From Terana coerulea (taxonomy: Eukaryota; Basidiomycota; Agaricomycetes; Polyporales; Phanerochaetaceae): a stretch of DNA of 64,000 bases. Shown one piece after another: positions 33,898 to 46,400 of this stretch. The notes beneath the pieces are model-generated. The model ran no database searches and had not been told where the DNA came from. It saw only the letters and a list, made by a program, of their open reading frames with translations. Where the stretch lies: the NCBI GenBank assembly GCA_024811115.1, contig JAKOGH010000783.1, forward strand, positions 396,311 to 460,310, given 5' to 3'. The stretch's first letter is position 1, and the number at the start of each line of letters is the position of its first letter. A program made the position numbers and the translations under genes.

Positions 33898-35998
33898 TCA
33901 ACAGCCAAGTTTCTTCTTTGAAGTGCTCACCGCCTTATTGATTCTCTCGATGACATAGTCGAGAAGGCCATTCTTCGCCGATGGTGATGGACTATTCTCC
34001 GCAGGCTCTAGGAGAACGCTAAACTGCTGCTTCGAAGCCGAAGATTGTATGCTTGTGGAGGACAGGATCTCAATTTCGGCTTTGCGCCGGTTGTGAAGCA
34101 TGTGCTGAAGCTCTTTCCTAGAACGAGTGGACGTTCTACGTGAGCATAGCGCGGCAGCTGCAAGGATCATATACATTACTGACCTCCATTTCCTGGGCAA
34201 GTCTTGTCTTCGAAGCATAGAAATGGCCTGTAGTGAAGGGTAGTTCCTGATAGTCAGATAGACGATCCGGTCTCACCTTCTGCTGGTCATGCTTGGTTAT
34301 AGGAATTAAAGCGTCACGATCGATCCCCAGCCTACAGCAATTTCATGAGTACACCAATATTACTTGGTGTCGGCAGAAGCTATGAACTCACTCAGACAGC
34401 TCACTCCCCCGCACACCGCCCCACATCACCCTTGGAGCGACTAACGACTCGTGCTCGTGTGACATAGCGCTACTACCGTACTTATACACGGAAAGAATAT
34501 CGATACCGTAGGGATCGCAGTCGACTAAGGCTATAATGGGGATGCTGATATCCAATGAGCGAGAAAGTGCAATATGAAACCGCAATCAACATACATTGCA
34601 GGCAAATTTTCAGCCAATGTGCACATAAGCTGGCGCGTTGCTACGTCCGGGTAGCCTTTGCCCTGTGGGGCAAACTATTGATCAGAACGAGTCCTTATGG
34701 TGGCACATAGAACATGTGGGCCAAACCGTGACGATCAGACCAGGTCCAGCGAGGCGACCGTCTTCTGCTAGGTTGAGCCGACATAGCGTTTGAAAGACAG
34801 CCTGCAGTGATAATATCAGGTGAGACAATGCATCTTAGCTTTGTACCATACCTCCTTCTCAACAATCAATACCCAAGACAGCTCGTCCTTAACCTCGTAA
34901 TGAAGTATCTCCTCAGATGGCGGTATGAGAGTACTCTGTTACAGTGAGTACATGACAGAGGACTTGTCATGATGGCGATGCTCACCTCGGATCCATTGAC
35001 GCTGATCTCCGCACTTGAGCGCAGGTGCATGGTCAGGCCATGCCCACATATGAGGCCTTTGGAGGCCGCGCGCTGTGCATACATTCAGCAAGAATCGCTC
35101 GCCGCGGCGGAACGCTACACCCACGACGTTTAGGTCTGCTCTGCGCACGCCTATTGTAGCTGCAACGTCGTCAACGAGCTAGAAGCAGTCAGTGCAATAA
35201 CAATGTGACGCGCTACGATATGCCCTACTCTGTCAACGACAGCCTGCGAGCCAAATAATGGGACGTCTTTGTAGTACATGTCTCTACGAGAGCACACTCA
35301 GTGAAAGCGGCAGAACATAAGTTTGGGCGTACCGCTTTGTAGTTGGGATGTCGTCTACCAATGCCTCGTGTATGAGCTCAATAACCTTGATGAACTGAGC
35401 TGCGAACATTGGGTGAACCAAGCGAGTAAGTGACTATATGCGGTTGAAGTCAAAAGTCTCACCCAATGACTTTGCGCTAGCATGTTTCCCATTTTGAGGA
35501 AATACAATATGGCGCGTTGCAGTAGAGCTTAAGATGGGCAGGTTAGTGCATAGAATGGCTACCGTATATATGCGCACCCATCTTCCTTGATAGGCTTCCT
35601 TCGGTCCGCAACCTCAATAATAATCTTCTTCCTGGCCCTAGGACTCGTCATGAAATTTTCTGCATCTGGCATAGCATCGCAGAGCTGCTGAAGGAGATCG
35701 AGAATTATATCTTCGAGGCAGCGGATCGTATACGCGCTGTAGGGGAAATTGTTAGCGCCTAATTTTCGCAAAAGAAACAGACGTACCGGGTATTTTCTTC
35801 ATCAGTAGTTTCTGTACTCTCATACTGATTGTATTCTTCATCTTCGCATACCTCACCCGCATCGCTGGTCGCATCGGTGTCTTGTGAAGGGATATCTTCA
35901 TCGTATTCGAGCTCGTCGCTGAGGCGCATCACCGAATCATTGTCTTCGCTCGTTAGAACGTCAGCATCCTCAAAGTCCAGAATCTCGTCTTCAGACAT
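33898..35998 (-). CDS. SPO11: Spo11/Rec12 meiotic double-strand-break transesterase
   Basis: Topoisomerase VI A-like protein that makes the meiotic DNA break. ATG at 35998 with an acidic start (MSEDEILDFEDADVLTSEDN). At least ten introns join YTIRCLEDIILDLLQQL, ADRRKPIKEDG, the catalytic-Tyr motif RDMYYKDVPLFGSQAVVDRV (Tyr codons 35271-35276), IGVRRADLNV, ASKGLICGHGL, and the Toprim metal motif ALVDCDPYGIDILSVYKYGS (34462-34545, D-x-D). The C-terminus is SMLRRQDLPRKWRT..KELQHMLHNRRKAEIEIL and a lysine-rich end. All hallmark residues are present and no frame break was needed. The N-terminal acidic region is longer than in many orthologues. Predicted nuclear, meiosis-specific. Confidence 0.9.
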
Positions 35999-36198
35999 GG
36001 TGATAGGGTTGAAGGAAAGTGCGGAGCTCAGACCACTCCAGGCAGAGGAAGCGCGACGCGAGAGTGTCGGGTGTCACGCGAAAGTGACGTGTGACCAAGG
36101 GTGACAGATTCATTCCAGGAAATGAGAAGTCCTATCCGCATGCACATATGAGTAAGTCCAGAGGCGACACACGAAGATACTCGGCTACTAGACAGGAT

Positions 36199-37401
36199 TC
36201 AGACCCATCCTGGTACTTCGAGATCAAACCACTCAGGAAGCTTCACCCAGAACTCGGCGCGGACCGCCTCCACGACGGCACCAAAATCCAGTCTGCAAGC
36301 CTCGCATGCCCGGATTGTGGATTTGTTCTCCGTCCCAGGGACATCCCCGCGTGTTTGCATGAGGAGACTGTCGGCGATGGCGAATAACGGATCCGAGTTC
36401 CGATTCAGGACGAGCCCGTTCACATCTCGAATGAGCGCGTAGGTCACGGCTTCGAACGCCATCTGGCAGCGGCGCTTTCGAGCGGGTTGGACCTCGAGCC
36501 TGTTGTGGCAGAATTCCGACGGTGCCCGGCCTTCTAGCTCCTTGACGATGAAGGTGGAGAAGTAGCGAGCAGAATGTTCTTTCCCCCGGTATACCCTGAA
36601 TAGGTCTTCGTTCGAGAGGCTATAGACGGTTCCAATTGTGGGGTCGGTGTAACCGAAGGCAAGTTGGCTGGGAGGAGAACGAGACAGGTCGTAGAAGGCA
36701 GCGGGTAGGAGCTGCGGGGCGTCCACCTCACGAGCTAATGTGACGAGCAGACTAGTTGGTGTGAGCTTGCGTCTCAGTTCAAAACGTGAGGACTTACCTT
36801 GCGTAGGTCGATACGGGTTGAGGTGTATAGACAGCCTCCGTACCAGCTGCGTTTCTTTCTCGGAGTTCCCATTGTGCAAGAGTTGCTGGCCATGAGACAG
36901 ACAGTTGCCGCAAAGCCTTGGTTCGCATCGAGTTGATAGAGTACTTGGTTCCGAGACGGAGGAGGATAGCCAAAGTTTCGAAATCCTCAATGTCGGAAAT
37001 ATCGATGAACCTTGGAGGATGTTCAGTTATTTATTCGTGGATTCAAACGACAACGCTCACCCATATAAACACTTCAAAAAGATATAAGCCTCCTCCGGTG
37101 AGTGAGGGAATCGCATGATCGGCGCTCCCTCCAGATGATGCGTTGGCTCTTTAGATATAGATACTTGAGCCAGTTCCTCGAGTGCGACTGAGTGGCGGAA
37201 GAGTACGCTTTGATGCACCCGAAAGTATTGGTGTCCAGCCAAAACAGCAACGTTTCCATCCCCGAAGTACAGCTCCGGGCTTCGGTTTGGGACCTCAAAC
37301 GGCGTGTCGAAGCGTTCCAAAGTGTCCACTAAGGGGGTGTGCGCATTGGAGCTGAATTCCTCGTCTTCCAGGATAATTGCGGATATGGTCATTGTTGACA
37401 T
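36199..37401 (-). CDS. BTB/POZ-domain protein, Agaricomycete type
   Basis: ATG at 37401. The N-terminal BTB fold reads ELYFGDGNVAVLAGHQYFRV, HQSVLFRHSVALEELAQVSI and SPEEAYIFLKCLYG|FIDISD, with intron 37061-37013 preserving frame, followed by a BACK-like LAILLRLGTKYSINSMRTKA. A second intron (36796-36735; acceptor CACATTAG) joins the rest: REVDAPQLLPAAFYDLSRSP, LSNEDLFRVYRGKEHSARYF, and a Cys-containing segment ACEACRLDF, ending LPEWFDLEVPGWV. About 350 aa. The family is expanded in mushroom genomes and its function is not known; it is not evidently linked to a cullin or transcription factor here. Confidence 0.85.
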
Positions 37402-37919
37402 AGCGGATGAAGGTGGATGGTGACTTTACAAAGAGTCCAGACTGAATGAACTTTGCTGAGCGAAGTAGAACGGAATGTCAGCCGAAGAGGCTGGCTGTAA
37501 CAATGTACGTACTGCGCGTTGCACGACCACAGTAAATACTTGTCAGCCGAGGAAGACATGTTGGTGGATATCGGGCCAAGTCCAGTTTAGAATCGCGCTT
37601 GGGCGTTGAACAGTCCTTGGATTTTCCGAAAGGATAGTATGGCTCGATGAAAGCGCAAAGAGACCCATTTTGTGCTTGCGCAAAGCGTGTGCAAGGGGCA
37701 CTGGCAGTGACTTGGAGGTGATGTTGAGCAGAGATCTACAATGTGAGATTGACTAGACCACCCAATCCTGCTCGCGTGGATGTCGCGTGGGTGTGCCACG
37801 CGACGGTACACTCTGGATTGCATCGGCGTCATCGTCAAACTCTACGAAAGCACTCACGTACACGCTGCAACACAACACCTCATCTCAGATCTACACAGAC
37901 AAAAGTGCTGACCTTGGCA
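37402..37919. other. divergent promoter region
   Basis: About 520 nt between divergent ATGs of the BTB gene and the caprin-like gene. An upstream frame is open in phase with the caprin-like gene, but the first Met in good context is at 37920. No RNA gene is seen. Confidence 0.4.
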
Positions 37920-39934
37920 ATGTCAAGCTCTCCAGCGACCCCCACCATCCGTCTTGTTCCTGGAGCACTCCCGCCAGCACCCTCAAAAACGGGCAAGAAG
38001 AAGCGCAAAGCAGGAGCAAAGAAGTCGTCTGACGAGCCGGAAGACCACGTCGCTGTGCCCGATGCGCATACTGCTGCGTTGATTGACCATGCGCCGACCG
38101 AAACCGATGTCAAGGAGGGCACCGTGGCCCCCGAACTCGTCGCGCGCGCGGAAAGTACCGCTCCTGTGACACCTAGTGGTGGCACCGAGCTTGAGCTCAA
38201 GCTGAGTCCCCTTGGTCGACATGCTGAGCAAGAGGCTGAAGACTACAAACAAAAAGATTGTATGTTATACTCTCATACCGAATGTGTTGCTTGTTTATGC
38301 GTGCTCATTGTGTCAACACACAGACTCGCATACAAAGCTACTCAACAACTCCGGTTGAAAAGCTAAATGAGGATCAGAAACGCTCCCTCAAGACTTTACC
38401 TATCCTGGAGGGAGTCGCTAAGGAGATTGAAGAAATCAAGGCAGCCGTCGAGGTCAGTATTTGTTGAACCCTTGCAATGAGTACTGAGTCTTGACCATTT
38501 TGAAGGTTCACGAAGCTGAATTATCCCAAGAACTTGCGCTGAAGCGTGCGGATCTTTTGAGGGCCGAGGAAGAGCGGTTACAAAACGCGTTGGCTTCCGC
38601 TGCGGTAAATCGAACGCTTCTCTTCTCATGGTCATGGTCTTGAACGGTTGGTGTTGTAGAGCCTGCATAGGCTAAAGACAGCGGATCTGTTGTCGTTCGT
38701 CACTTTGCAATCGGCTCTGGCGAGTGGTAACCCCGGCGCCTTTGCATTGGGTCTTGGCGAGATCGAAGGAGCTGCTGTCTTCTCAGCAATTAAAGCGCTT
38801 CTCGGCAGCGATGCAAGTAAGAAAGCAGAAATCATAAATGGGTTCTTGTCTGGGGAAGGTGCTTTCGAGGATGTTGCTTGTAAGTCAACTACTCCCGATT
38901 ATTGAGCAAAGCACTTATATCGTCTCCAAGATTCCCGATTCATCGAGATCACTCATGCTTTCTTGAACCCGACAATTCCGACGCCTCCACCGGAGGTACC
39001 TGCTGTTGTCGAGTTCCTCTCAGCCGAAACGCCTTTAGAACCAGTGGACACGCCTGTCTTCGGCTTGCCGCCATCCATTGCTCCAACGAGTAGTTTCCAG
39101 TTCGTCCAAGACGATGAACTTGAGGCCGAGGCCGAAGCAGAAGCAGAAGCAGCTGCGCAGGATGAGGAACTTGTCCAGGTTGAGATAACTGAAACCATCA
39201 CTGAAGTAAATGTCAATGGGCATGCTGTGGTTGAGGACACGATCGCAGTGACCACTATCACTGAGGTATGTCGTCTTGAAGCTTCCAGTGCATGGTCCCT
39301 GACGGTTATCCTATGGCTGCAGGGCGACGCAGAGACACCGTCTGGTGATGCCGGACTGAACTGGGCAGACGAAGACGACGGTGGGCTGCCGTCTATCGCA
39401 TCCCTTCACGACAAGTTTGGCTCTTCAGCCACAGGCACCCCCGCTGTCGAGCCCGAGCCCCTGCCAGAAACGCCTACAACGGCTGCCGCCGAAGTTCAAG
39501 GAGACGGCTTCCAATCCGCGGAACGTGGTCGTGGCCGCGGCAGAGGTGGTTTCCGTGGCGAGTACCGCGGCCGCGGTGGCTTCCGCGGGGAGCACAGAGG
39601 CGGCTTCCGTGGTGGGGATAGGGGTGGCTTCCGTGGAGGAGAAAGAGGTGGCTTCCGTGGAGGCGACCGAGGCGGCGATCGAGGAGGATATCGTGGTGGT
39701 GAGAGGGGTGGACGTGGCTTCCGTGGCGGTGACCGTGGTGGCTTTCCGTGGAAGTGAGGGTGATTCCTGGAGAGGTGGTGGCGACGGTGAACATCGTGGC
39801 CGTGGTCGCGGTCGGGGGCGTGGCCGTGGGCGAGGTCAGTACCTGTTCCTTTCAAAATTTACAACAGACTGTGGTACTGACATGATACTTTAGGAGAAGT
39901 CCAAGAAACACGGGGTGGTGGTATACCTGCATAG
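37920..39934 (+). CDS. caprin-like RGG-box RNA-binding protein (one frame break)
   Basis: ATG at 37920 ([20 protein letters not shown]). A Lys/Ala-rich N-terminus is followed by a helical stretch spliced across several short introns: [60 protein letters not shown] and [17 protein letters not shown]. It resembles the caprin dimerisation region. Then an acidic linker ([20 protein letters not shown]) and a long RGG tract made of GGFRGG units, ending [15 protein letters not shown] proteins of this type bind mRNA in stress granules; role here is inferred. In the repeat, all other GGCTTCCGTGG units read TTC CGT, but 39741-39750 has GGCTTTCCGTGG: the extra T shifts the frame to a stop, and removal reads on to the end. 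Confidence 0.7.
39523..39838 (+). repeat. RGG-coding minisatellite
   Basis: Degenerate tandem array of GGC-TTC-CGT-GGN units mixed with GGNGACCGTGG units, inside the caprin-like gene. It codes for GFRGG and GDRGG repeats. Confidence 0.8.
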
Positions 39935-41018
39935 TCGTACCCTTGCATGAACATTTGAAGCTACTATTCTTGACAGTTGTTATTCGTATTTCTTGATGTG
40001 GCGAAAGCTTCTGCTATTTTATCTTGCTATTTCATTTTCGTTGCTCACTTGTATCGGCTTTAGTCGGTATTTTTCTTTGTGTAGTGGGCATTCATTGGTG
40101 TCATGCAGCCCGCGTGTAAGTACAGTAAACACCGCAAGCCTGCTCAAGTGGGCGTGCTGCTTAGAGCCTCAGAGCCAGCATCGCTATTGGCGCGCTTGAT
40201 ATATGGTGGCGGCAGTGACTTCATGTCAACTCGGCACAATTTTTGTACGAGTTCGTAAACTTGAATTTTGGCGTGAAAGTACACCTATTCCATGATAAAT
40301 CTCGACGCAGGGAAAAATCGGAAAATGTAACCCTAACCCTAGAAAAACGGCCAAATTCTTGGCCGGTCAGCGGTTTTGTAGTCTCCAGTGTACACCTTGG
40401 GACCTCATCTGGGCTCATGAAGGGGATATATATCCTCAATCAAATCAGTTTATACCTTTCCAAATCACTTCTGCTCTCTGCAAGCAGTGACAATAGGCAT
40501 GTGCTATGCATTTATACTTGACTACAATATATAAATGAATTTAAAATGATTTAAATATTCAATAAGCGCCCGTAAACGGCCAAATCCAGACTCCCAAAAC
40601 CCGAATTTTGAGTTATTGAAATTCTGTCCCGTGGACTTCAAAGCCATGCCAGATGAGTGTATTTTGCACTATATAGCATCACTACAAATGAGAGGTCGAA
40701 AGAACCTTAGGGGTTTCAAAGTTGACCCTCGGCGCTCGTCATGAAGTTGCCACTCCCACCATAGGCGCTATTTAGCCACGTGAAATTGCCGGATTTAGCG
40801 CTGAATGGTCGAAATCTGTCCAGCTGCACTGCAGCTTGAACCTAGTCTCCGACGTCCACCTCGCATCTTCCTCGCCGCCGACCTCTTGAGGGGTCGCACA
40901 TCACTGCATTACACTGCGGAACATCCTTATTCTGTAGCCACACGGCATAAAGCATCGACCTGTCGTTCCTTGACTTCATGTGCAAGAGCCCGCAACAGAG
41001 CCTACCTCACTCGCTGTC
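39935..41018. other. intergenic with a short telomere-like repeat
   Basis: AT-rich 1.1 kb between two plus-strand genes. It holds a (CCCTAA)2 telomere-like motif at 40328-40342. No coding frame is supported. Confidence 0.5.
40328..40342. repeat. interstitial telomere-like motif
   Basis: TAACCCTAACCCTAG: two CCCTAA units, the complement of the usual fungal telomere repeat TTAGGG. Too short to be a telomere; it may be chance or a relic. Confidence 0.35.
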
Positions 41019-42397
41019 ATGACCTCTAAACCCCCTCCCCCTCCCTGCCTGCATCTTCGCCGGTATCAACAGGAGAGCCGAAGAAGCCCGTGCGGATACC
41101 GTTTTTGAGTCCTCAGATAACGTCGTACTTTATTGCCGGTGGTGTTGCGGGTGCAACTTCGCGTACTGTTGTTAGCCCACTGGAACGCTTGAAAATCATA
41201 CAGTGAGTTTATCAGAAATGGGATCATCCTTGACGATACTGATAGCGTCTGACTAGACAAGTGCAACCTCGGAACTCGGAGGGTCAATATAGAGGCGTCT
41301 GGACTAGCCTCGTTCGTATGTGGAAGGAAGAAGGCTTCAAGGGTTTCATGCGAGGGAATGGGATCAACTGTGTTAGGATTATACCATACAGGTATGGGTA
41401 TATAGCGACATGTCAGCTTCTTTCGACCTCACGCCTGCTTAGTGCTGTGCAATTCACGACATACGAACAACTCAAGAAAGTAAGATCACGCAAACATTTG
41501 GCTATTGCGCAACTGACGGTTTGACTCGAGCACTGTAGTGGTTCACTAGTCATGGTGCCAAGCAACTTGACACCCCAACACGGCTAATGAGCGGTGCATT
41601 GGCTGGGATAACTTCGGTCTGTACGTACCTGCCCGACAACTCAGCTCGCTTCTCCGGACTGAATAGGGTCATCCCAGGCACGACATACCCGTTGGATCTC
41701 GTTCGCTCGCGTCTATCCATTGCCACTGCGTCAATACCAGTCAATGCGCCTAACCCCGCTGCTGCCGCCACCGCGTCTGTGCTGGCCTCCGGATCCCAGA
41801 GTGCACCAGGCAGAGTGGCTTCGGTCTTCACCTCCGCAGAGCTCACCATGTGGGGCATGACGTTGAAGGTCATGCGTGAAGAAGGTGGTCTGCGCGCTTT
41901 GTATCGTGGACTTATACCCACGGCAATGGGTGTCGCACCGTACGTTGGTGAGTGGGCTCAGTGTCTCGACCGTTACGCCTCATATTCATACCCATTACGT
42001 CAGGGATCAATTTTGCTGCGTACGAAGCCTTGCGTGGTGTCATCACTCCGCCAGGGAAGAGTAGCGTCGTGCGAAAATTAGCCTGCGGAGCACTCGCAGG
42101 GTCGATATCCCAGACTCTCACGTACCCATTCGACGTCCTGAGAAGGAAAATGCAGGTTACCGGCATGAACTCTCTTGGGATCAAGTATAATGGCGCGTTG
42201 GATGCCCTCGTGAGCATCGTTCGGACGGAGGGGCCTGGAGGGCTGTACAGAGGCTTATGGCCTAACCTACGTGAGTATCCCTTTTACCGTCGGCGACCAC
42301 AATTTGACTTGTTTGCATTGCAGTCAAGGTTGCACCCAGCATCGCTACATCCTTTTTCACCTATGAGCTGGTCAAAGAGCTGCTTGGTGCCAGTTGA
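41019..42397 (+). CDS. mitochondrial carrier family protein, YPR011C/SLC25A42-like (one frame break)
   Basis: Six-span inner-membrane transporter built of three repeats. Start MTSKPP at 41019. The signature PxD/ExxK/R occurs three times: SPLERLKII, TYPLDLVRSRL and TYPFDVLRRKM, with the expected spacers. Matrix-loop RG motifs (FKGFMRGNGINCVRIIPYR, LRALYRGLIPTAMGVAPYVG, GGLYRGLWPNL) follow. Introns split repeats 1 and 2 and the C-terminus SIATSFFTYELVKELL. The poly-C tract (41031-41045) seems to lack one C, because adding it leads from MTSKPP to SLPASSPVSTGEPKKPVRIP. By overall sequence it is closest to the YPR011C (APS/PAPS) or CoA-type carriers; the substrate is not certain. Confidence 0.82.
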
Positions 42398-43499
42398 GCT
42401 GTTGTCTGCCACAAAGGCCAACTGTCTATCATAGCTTTTCCATCGCTACCATCACACACTAAAACATTAATGACTAGACTACATCCTACATTAGGTTCGT
42501 TTAGGGTCATTAACGCCTTATTCCTTGTAGAGTTTATTTTGTGCTCGAAGAGTCGACACAACAGTCTCGGACTAGCTTTGAAACAAGGACTGCGATAATT
42601 ATCGTCATCAATATACACCTGTGTACACTGTTCTGGAGGAGCCTTGTAGGCGCGGGGGTGTGGTTTAGGCTTCGTGTTTACCAAAAAAGCTAACATGAGT
42701 TCCATAATGAATTGCACCAACCGCCGAAGATGCGTCTGATCGAGCAAGTGCAAGCGCCCGTCCGCCACGTTTAGCCGCTACCAAACGCGACCGGTTGTGG
42801 TGCCTGCCAACCAGAGGCAATCTTCTCCCTCGTCCTCATCTCCCACCTCGACGACCACGACTGAGCTTCTTCGTCGCCGTGCACGACGAGCTCAGCGACT
42901 GAGCCAGTGCCCAGATACCCCATGCTCTCCTAAAGTTCTCGGACAAACTGACGGTTGATCTCTGAATGACAAGGTGCGGATTCCATCGCCTCGCTGCAAC
43001 CGCACGCCTGTCCCCGTTCATTAAACTGACGCTATACTTCCCACTCCGTGCAGTTGGCGATAGTGCTTTTCACGCCTCAACATTGTCGATACACATAGTT
43101 TAGATCAGCTATATCTTTGGCACGCACAGGACGCCAGGTGGCCTGCAGGTCGAACTTCTCTGGTGATCCAAAGCCTCCAATTGCCTCAACTGCCCCCGCG
43201 ATCTGTTTCAACATGCACCGAGGAATCCTCAATCGACGGCGGGACAGCAGAGAGCACACAGCGCAGCAGAGCAGCGTGTCATCCGTGCATACTTCACCCT
43301 CCTTCTTGTCGGTTGCGACCTCGTTTCCCTCATCTGCTGGCCACTCAGTGTCCCCAGGCGCACTGAATTCTAACCCCAGCCGCTCCGACGCACCCCACGC
43401 CGATAACTCTATTCCCGCTACCCCTCGAGCAGCTCACCTAAACACCGGTTCTTTCCCAAGTCCTTCACGTCTGCCCACCGCTCAGTGTCGGCAGCTCCT
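42398..43499. other. intergenic, no gene recognised
   Basis: About 1.1 kb before the RhoGAP gene. A 198-codon Ser/Pro-rich frame (43117-43713) may include a 5' exon of the RhoGAP gene, but it runs into the coding frame out of phase; I do not call it. Confidence 0.4.
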
Positions 43500-46400
43500 A
43501 TGGGCCAAGGGCAATCGCGCGCTGGACCTCCCACTCAACCATACTCACCTGCTGTACCGCCAGCACTCACACTCCCTTCCACTACTAACCGCCTCAAGCG
43601 CGCATTCGTCGGGCGTCGCAAGAAGTCCGAAGACGTCACTGGTACCCTCTCGAATCCTGAGTACCTCCATGACAAAGGCGAACGTCGCGGCGACGGCGCA
43701 TCAGGCTCGGTAGCCTCTAGCGTTTTTAGCACGCCCGCTTCATCAGTCGACAACCTACAGGTGCGCCCTATGCGTTGTGTTACTGTGGAGCGCATACTAA
43801 CCATCAGGCCCAGAGCTCGTCGACCTCATTATCCGAACCAGAAGTTCAACCCAAGTCGCTGAAGTTCAGCGGTGCCCCGCCAATACCTCCTCCGAAGCCC
43901 GAGCAGTTAAAATCTGCTGTGTTACCCCTTCCTTCAACTCATGCCGACGAGCTCGCGGCGGGGCCAACATCTCCGCCAATACCTCTCGACGCTGATTCAT
44001 CGCCCGCCATCGTATTTATTCAAAGCCAGGAGGAAAAGAAGTCCAGTCCTGCGGTCTCCCCCATGAAGGACAAACCTGACACAGAAACCAAGCAGGACTG
44101 GAGGAAGAGCGATGCGACCACGATGAGTTACGTGACTATCAGACCGAATGCTCTCTCGGGGACCCGCTCTCCACGCCCCGTCTCTCTCGCGGAGTCGTCT
44201 CATTCTGGGCATACCATTGTGCCAGGCAACAGGCGATTAAGTGCTCTCATGACCGACGCCGAGTTCGCGATGGCGGAAGAAGGCGACTCTGATACGGAGT
44301 CGGAGATAGTTCGTGTCCCACCATCAGGACGATTCTCACCCCCGACGCCCGCGAAGGCTCGCAATCGTCGGTCTGCTTCACTGAACATCGGTCCGGCGCA
44401 CAAATCGAACCTGATGGGCCTTGAATCGACGGGCCACTCCGCCTCTCCCTCCGTAACGCTCCCCTTATCGCGTACCTTCACAGAAACTCATCGCGAGTAT
44501 GCTTCCCTAAACAAAGTCTCGGCCAGAGGCATTATTGCGCCCACGACAACCCCGGGTGCGGCCCATACCGCTGGCAGTAGCATTCGCGATCGTATCGCGG
44601 TATGGTCTGCCGGTTCACCACCAGAACGCGCCTTTTCCCCTCCTCCACAGCATCCGCTTGCTCAAAGTTCTTCTCGTAAGCTGACACCCCCTCGAACCCT
44701 GGCTTCCGCCAGACCGCTATCAGCATCACCGGTAGCCTCGCCCCCGCCGCTTTCGGTCTTGGAAGGCGTGCGGCAGACAAAGTTCAGCGCGTTTGGGGTG
44801 GCCTGAGCTCGGGTTCGAGCAGTCATTCAGCCTACTCGTCGTCGTCGTCTCTCAACGTCTCTACAGTTCCATCATCCTATCATGCGGGTAGACAAGCTGA
44901 GCCCATGTCCCGTACCGCCTCAGGACAGTCGATCACAGCGCAGCCCTCGGTGCCAGGCGGATGGAAGGCGAAGCGCAGGACCCCCAACGCCCCGTCCGGA
45001 GCATGGAGCGTATCATCTTCAGTGACTACGCTGTCTGATGCGGATGGCTTCTCTACTGCCTCTGGTCCTCTACTCGGCTCCCGCATAAGGGGTCCTCAAC
45101 TGGGCAGGTCTGGCGCACGGGTGGCCGGCGGCGTCGTGTTTGGCCGGGACTTGAGCACTTGCGTTGAACAAACTGCGGTGGATTCCTTGAAGCGCCAGCT
45201 TGCTTATCGGGACGCCTCTGAACCTGTTACAAGCCGCTCATTAGAGGAGCGTATGGTCCCGGCCATCGTGGTGCGGTGTGCGCAACACCTGCACCAGTGG
45301 GGGCTGCAGGAGGAGGGTCTTTTCCGGTGAGCCGCTTGTAGTCTTAGGTGACTTAACATAACGTTAACCTTGCGTCAGTGTGCCCGGTCGTCCTGCTCAC
45401 GTCGCAAAGCTGCGATCCGAGTTTGACACCGGCTCAGACTACAACTTGGTGGAGAGCGATCCTGGTGATCTGGACCCTCACGCTGTTGCTTCCGTCTTCA
45501 AAGCTTATCTCCGTGAACGTAAGTCATTGCGTGCAATAACCTCACTGTTCATTTGATGACGATCATTGCTCAGTTCCTCAATCTCTGTTGACCGGTGCCC
45601 TTATCCCGTTGTTCGAGTCGGCTCTAACCGCGGATGCTTCGGATTCGCCGACAGTAACAACGCACAATCCGACATCTCCTTCGGCCGCCCGTGGATTCCC
45701 TGGACTGCGCAAGCCCCCTTCCCTCTCGACACTGGCTATGCCAAGTTTCGCAGGCATGCGTAGTATGTCGAAGGCTACTATCTCCAGATTGGCTGTGCTC
45801 ATTGCACGGCTACCGGAGGAGAACCGGGACCTTTTGTACACCGTCGTCGAACTCATCAAGGCTACTGCAGCGCACAACAAGGAGACACGGATGACCTTGG
45901 GCAACCTGCTGCTCGTGTTCTGCCCCAGCTTGAACATGAGCCCTCCTTTACTGCGGGTATTGTGTGAGGCTCCGGGCATTTGGAACACACGATACGAACC
46001 CGAGAAGGAACAGCAGGCAGATGAGGCTCCGCTGCAGGCAGAGGCTGATGACCGCTCGCAAGATCAGTTGTCTATAACGGATAGGTCTGACTCAGCGAGT
46101 TATGACAGCGACTTGTCAGACCTGCCTCCCGCGCGCCCAAGAGTTGCCGTGAACAGAGGAGGAGCTAACAGGTCGACGATCTATGCTCCTGGTCTCAACA
46201 GCTCTCCTTACCACTCGTCTAACACATCCGGCTCTGGTCAAGATGACACTGCGTCATACGTCTCCGCACTCGATCACCCTCCTAGCCCTTCTGACGGTAG
46301 TTCAAGCATCCTACCCGCACTGACGACGTCGACAGATTCGCTAGCTACTCCTTCGACTATGTCCGAGGCATCCTCTCTCCAACCTGCTATCCCCACCGCT

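Noticed and set aside
43117..43499. Ser/Pro-rich frame as a first exon of the RhoGAP gene
   Set aside because: It is out of phase with the RhoGAP frame and no good donor was found; the MGQGQS start is simpler.
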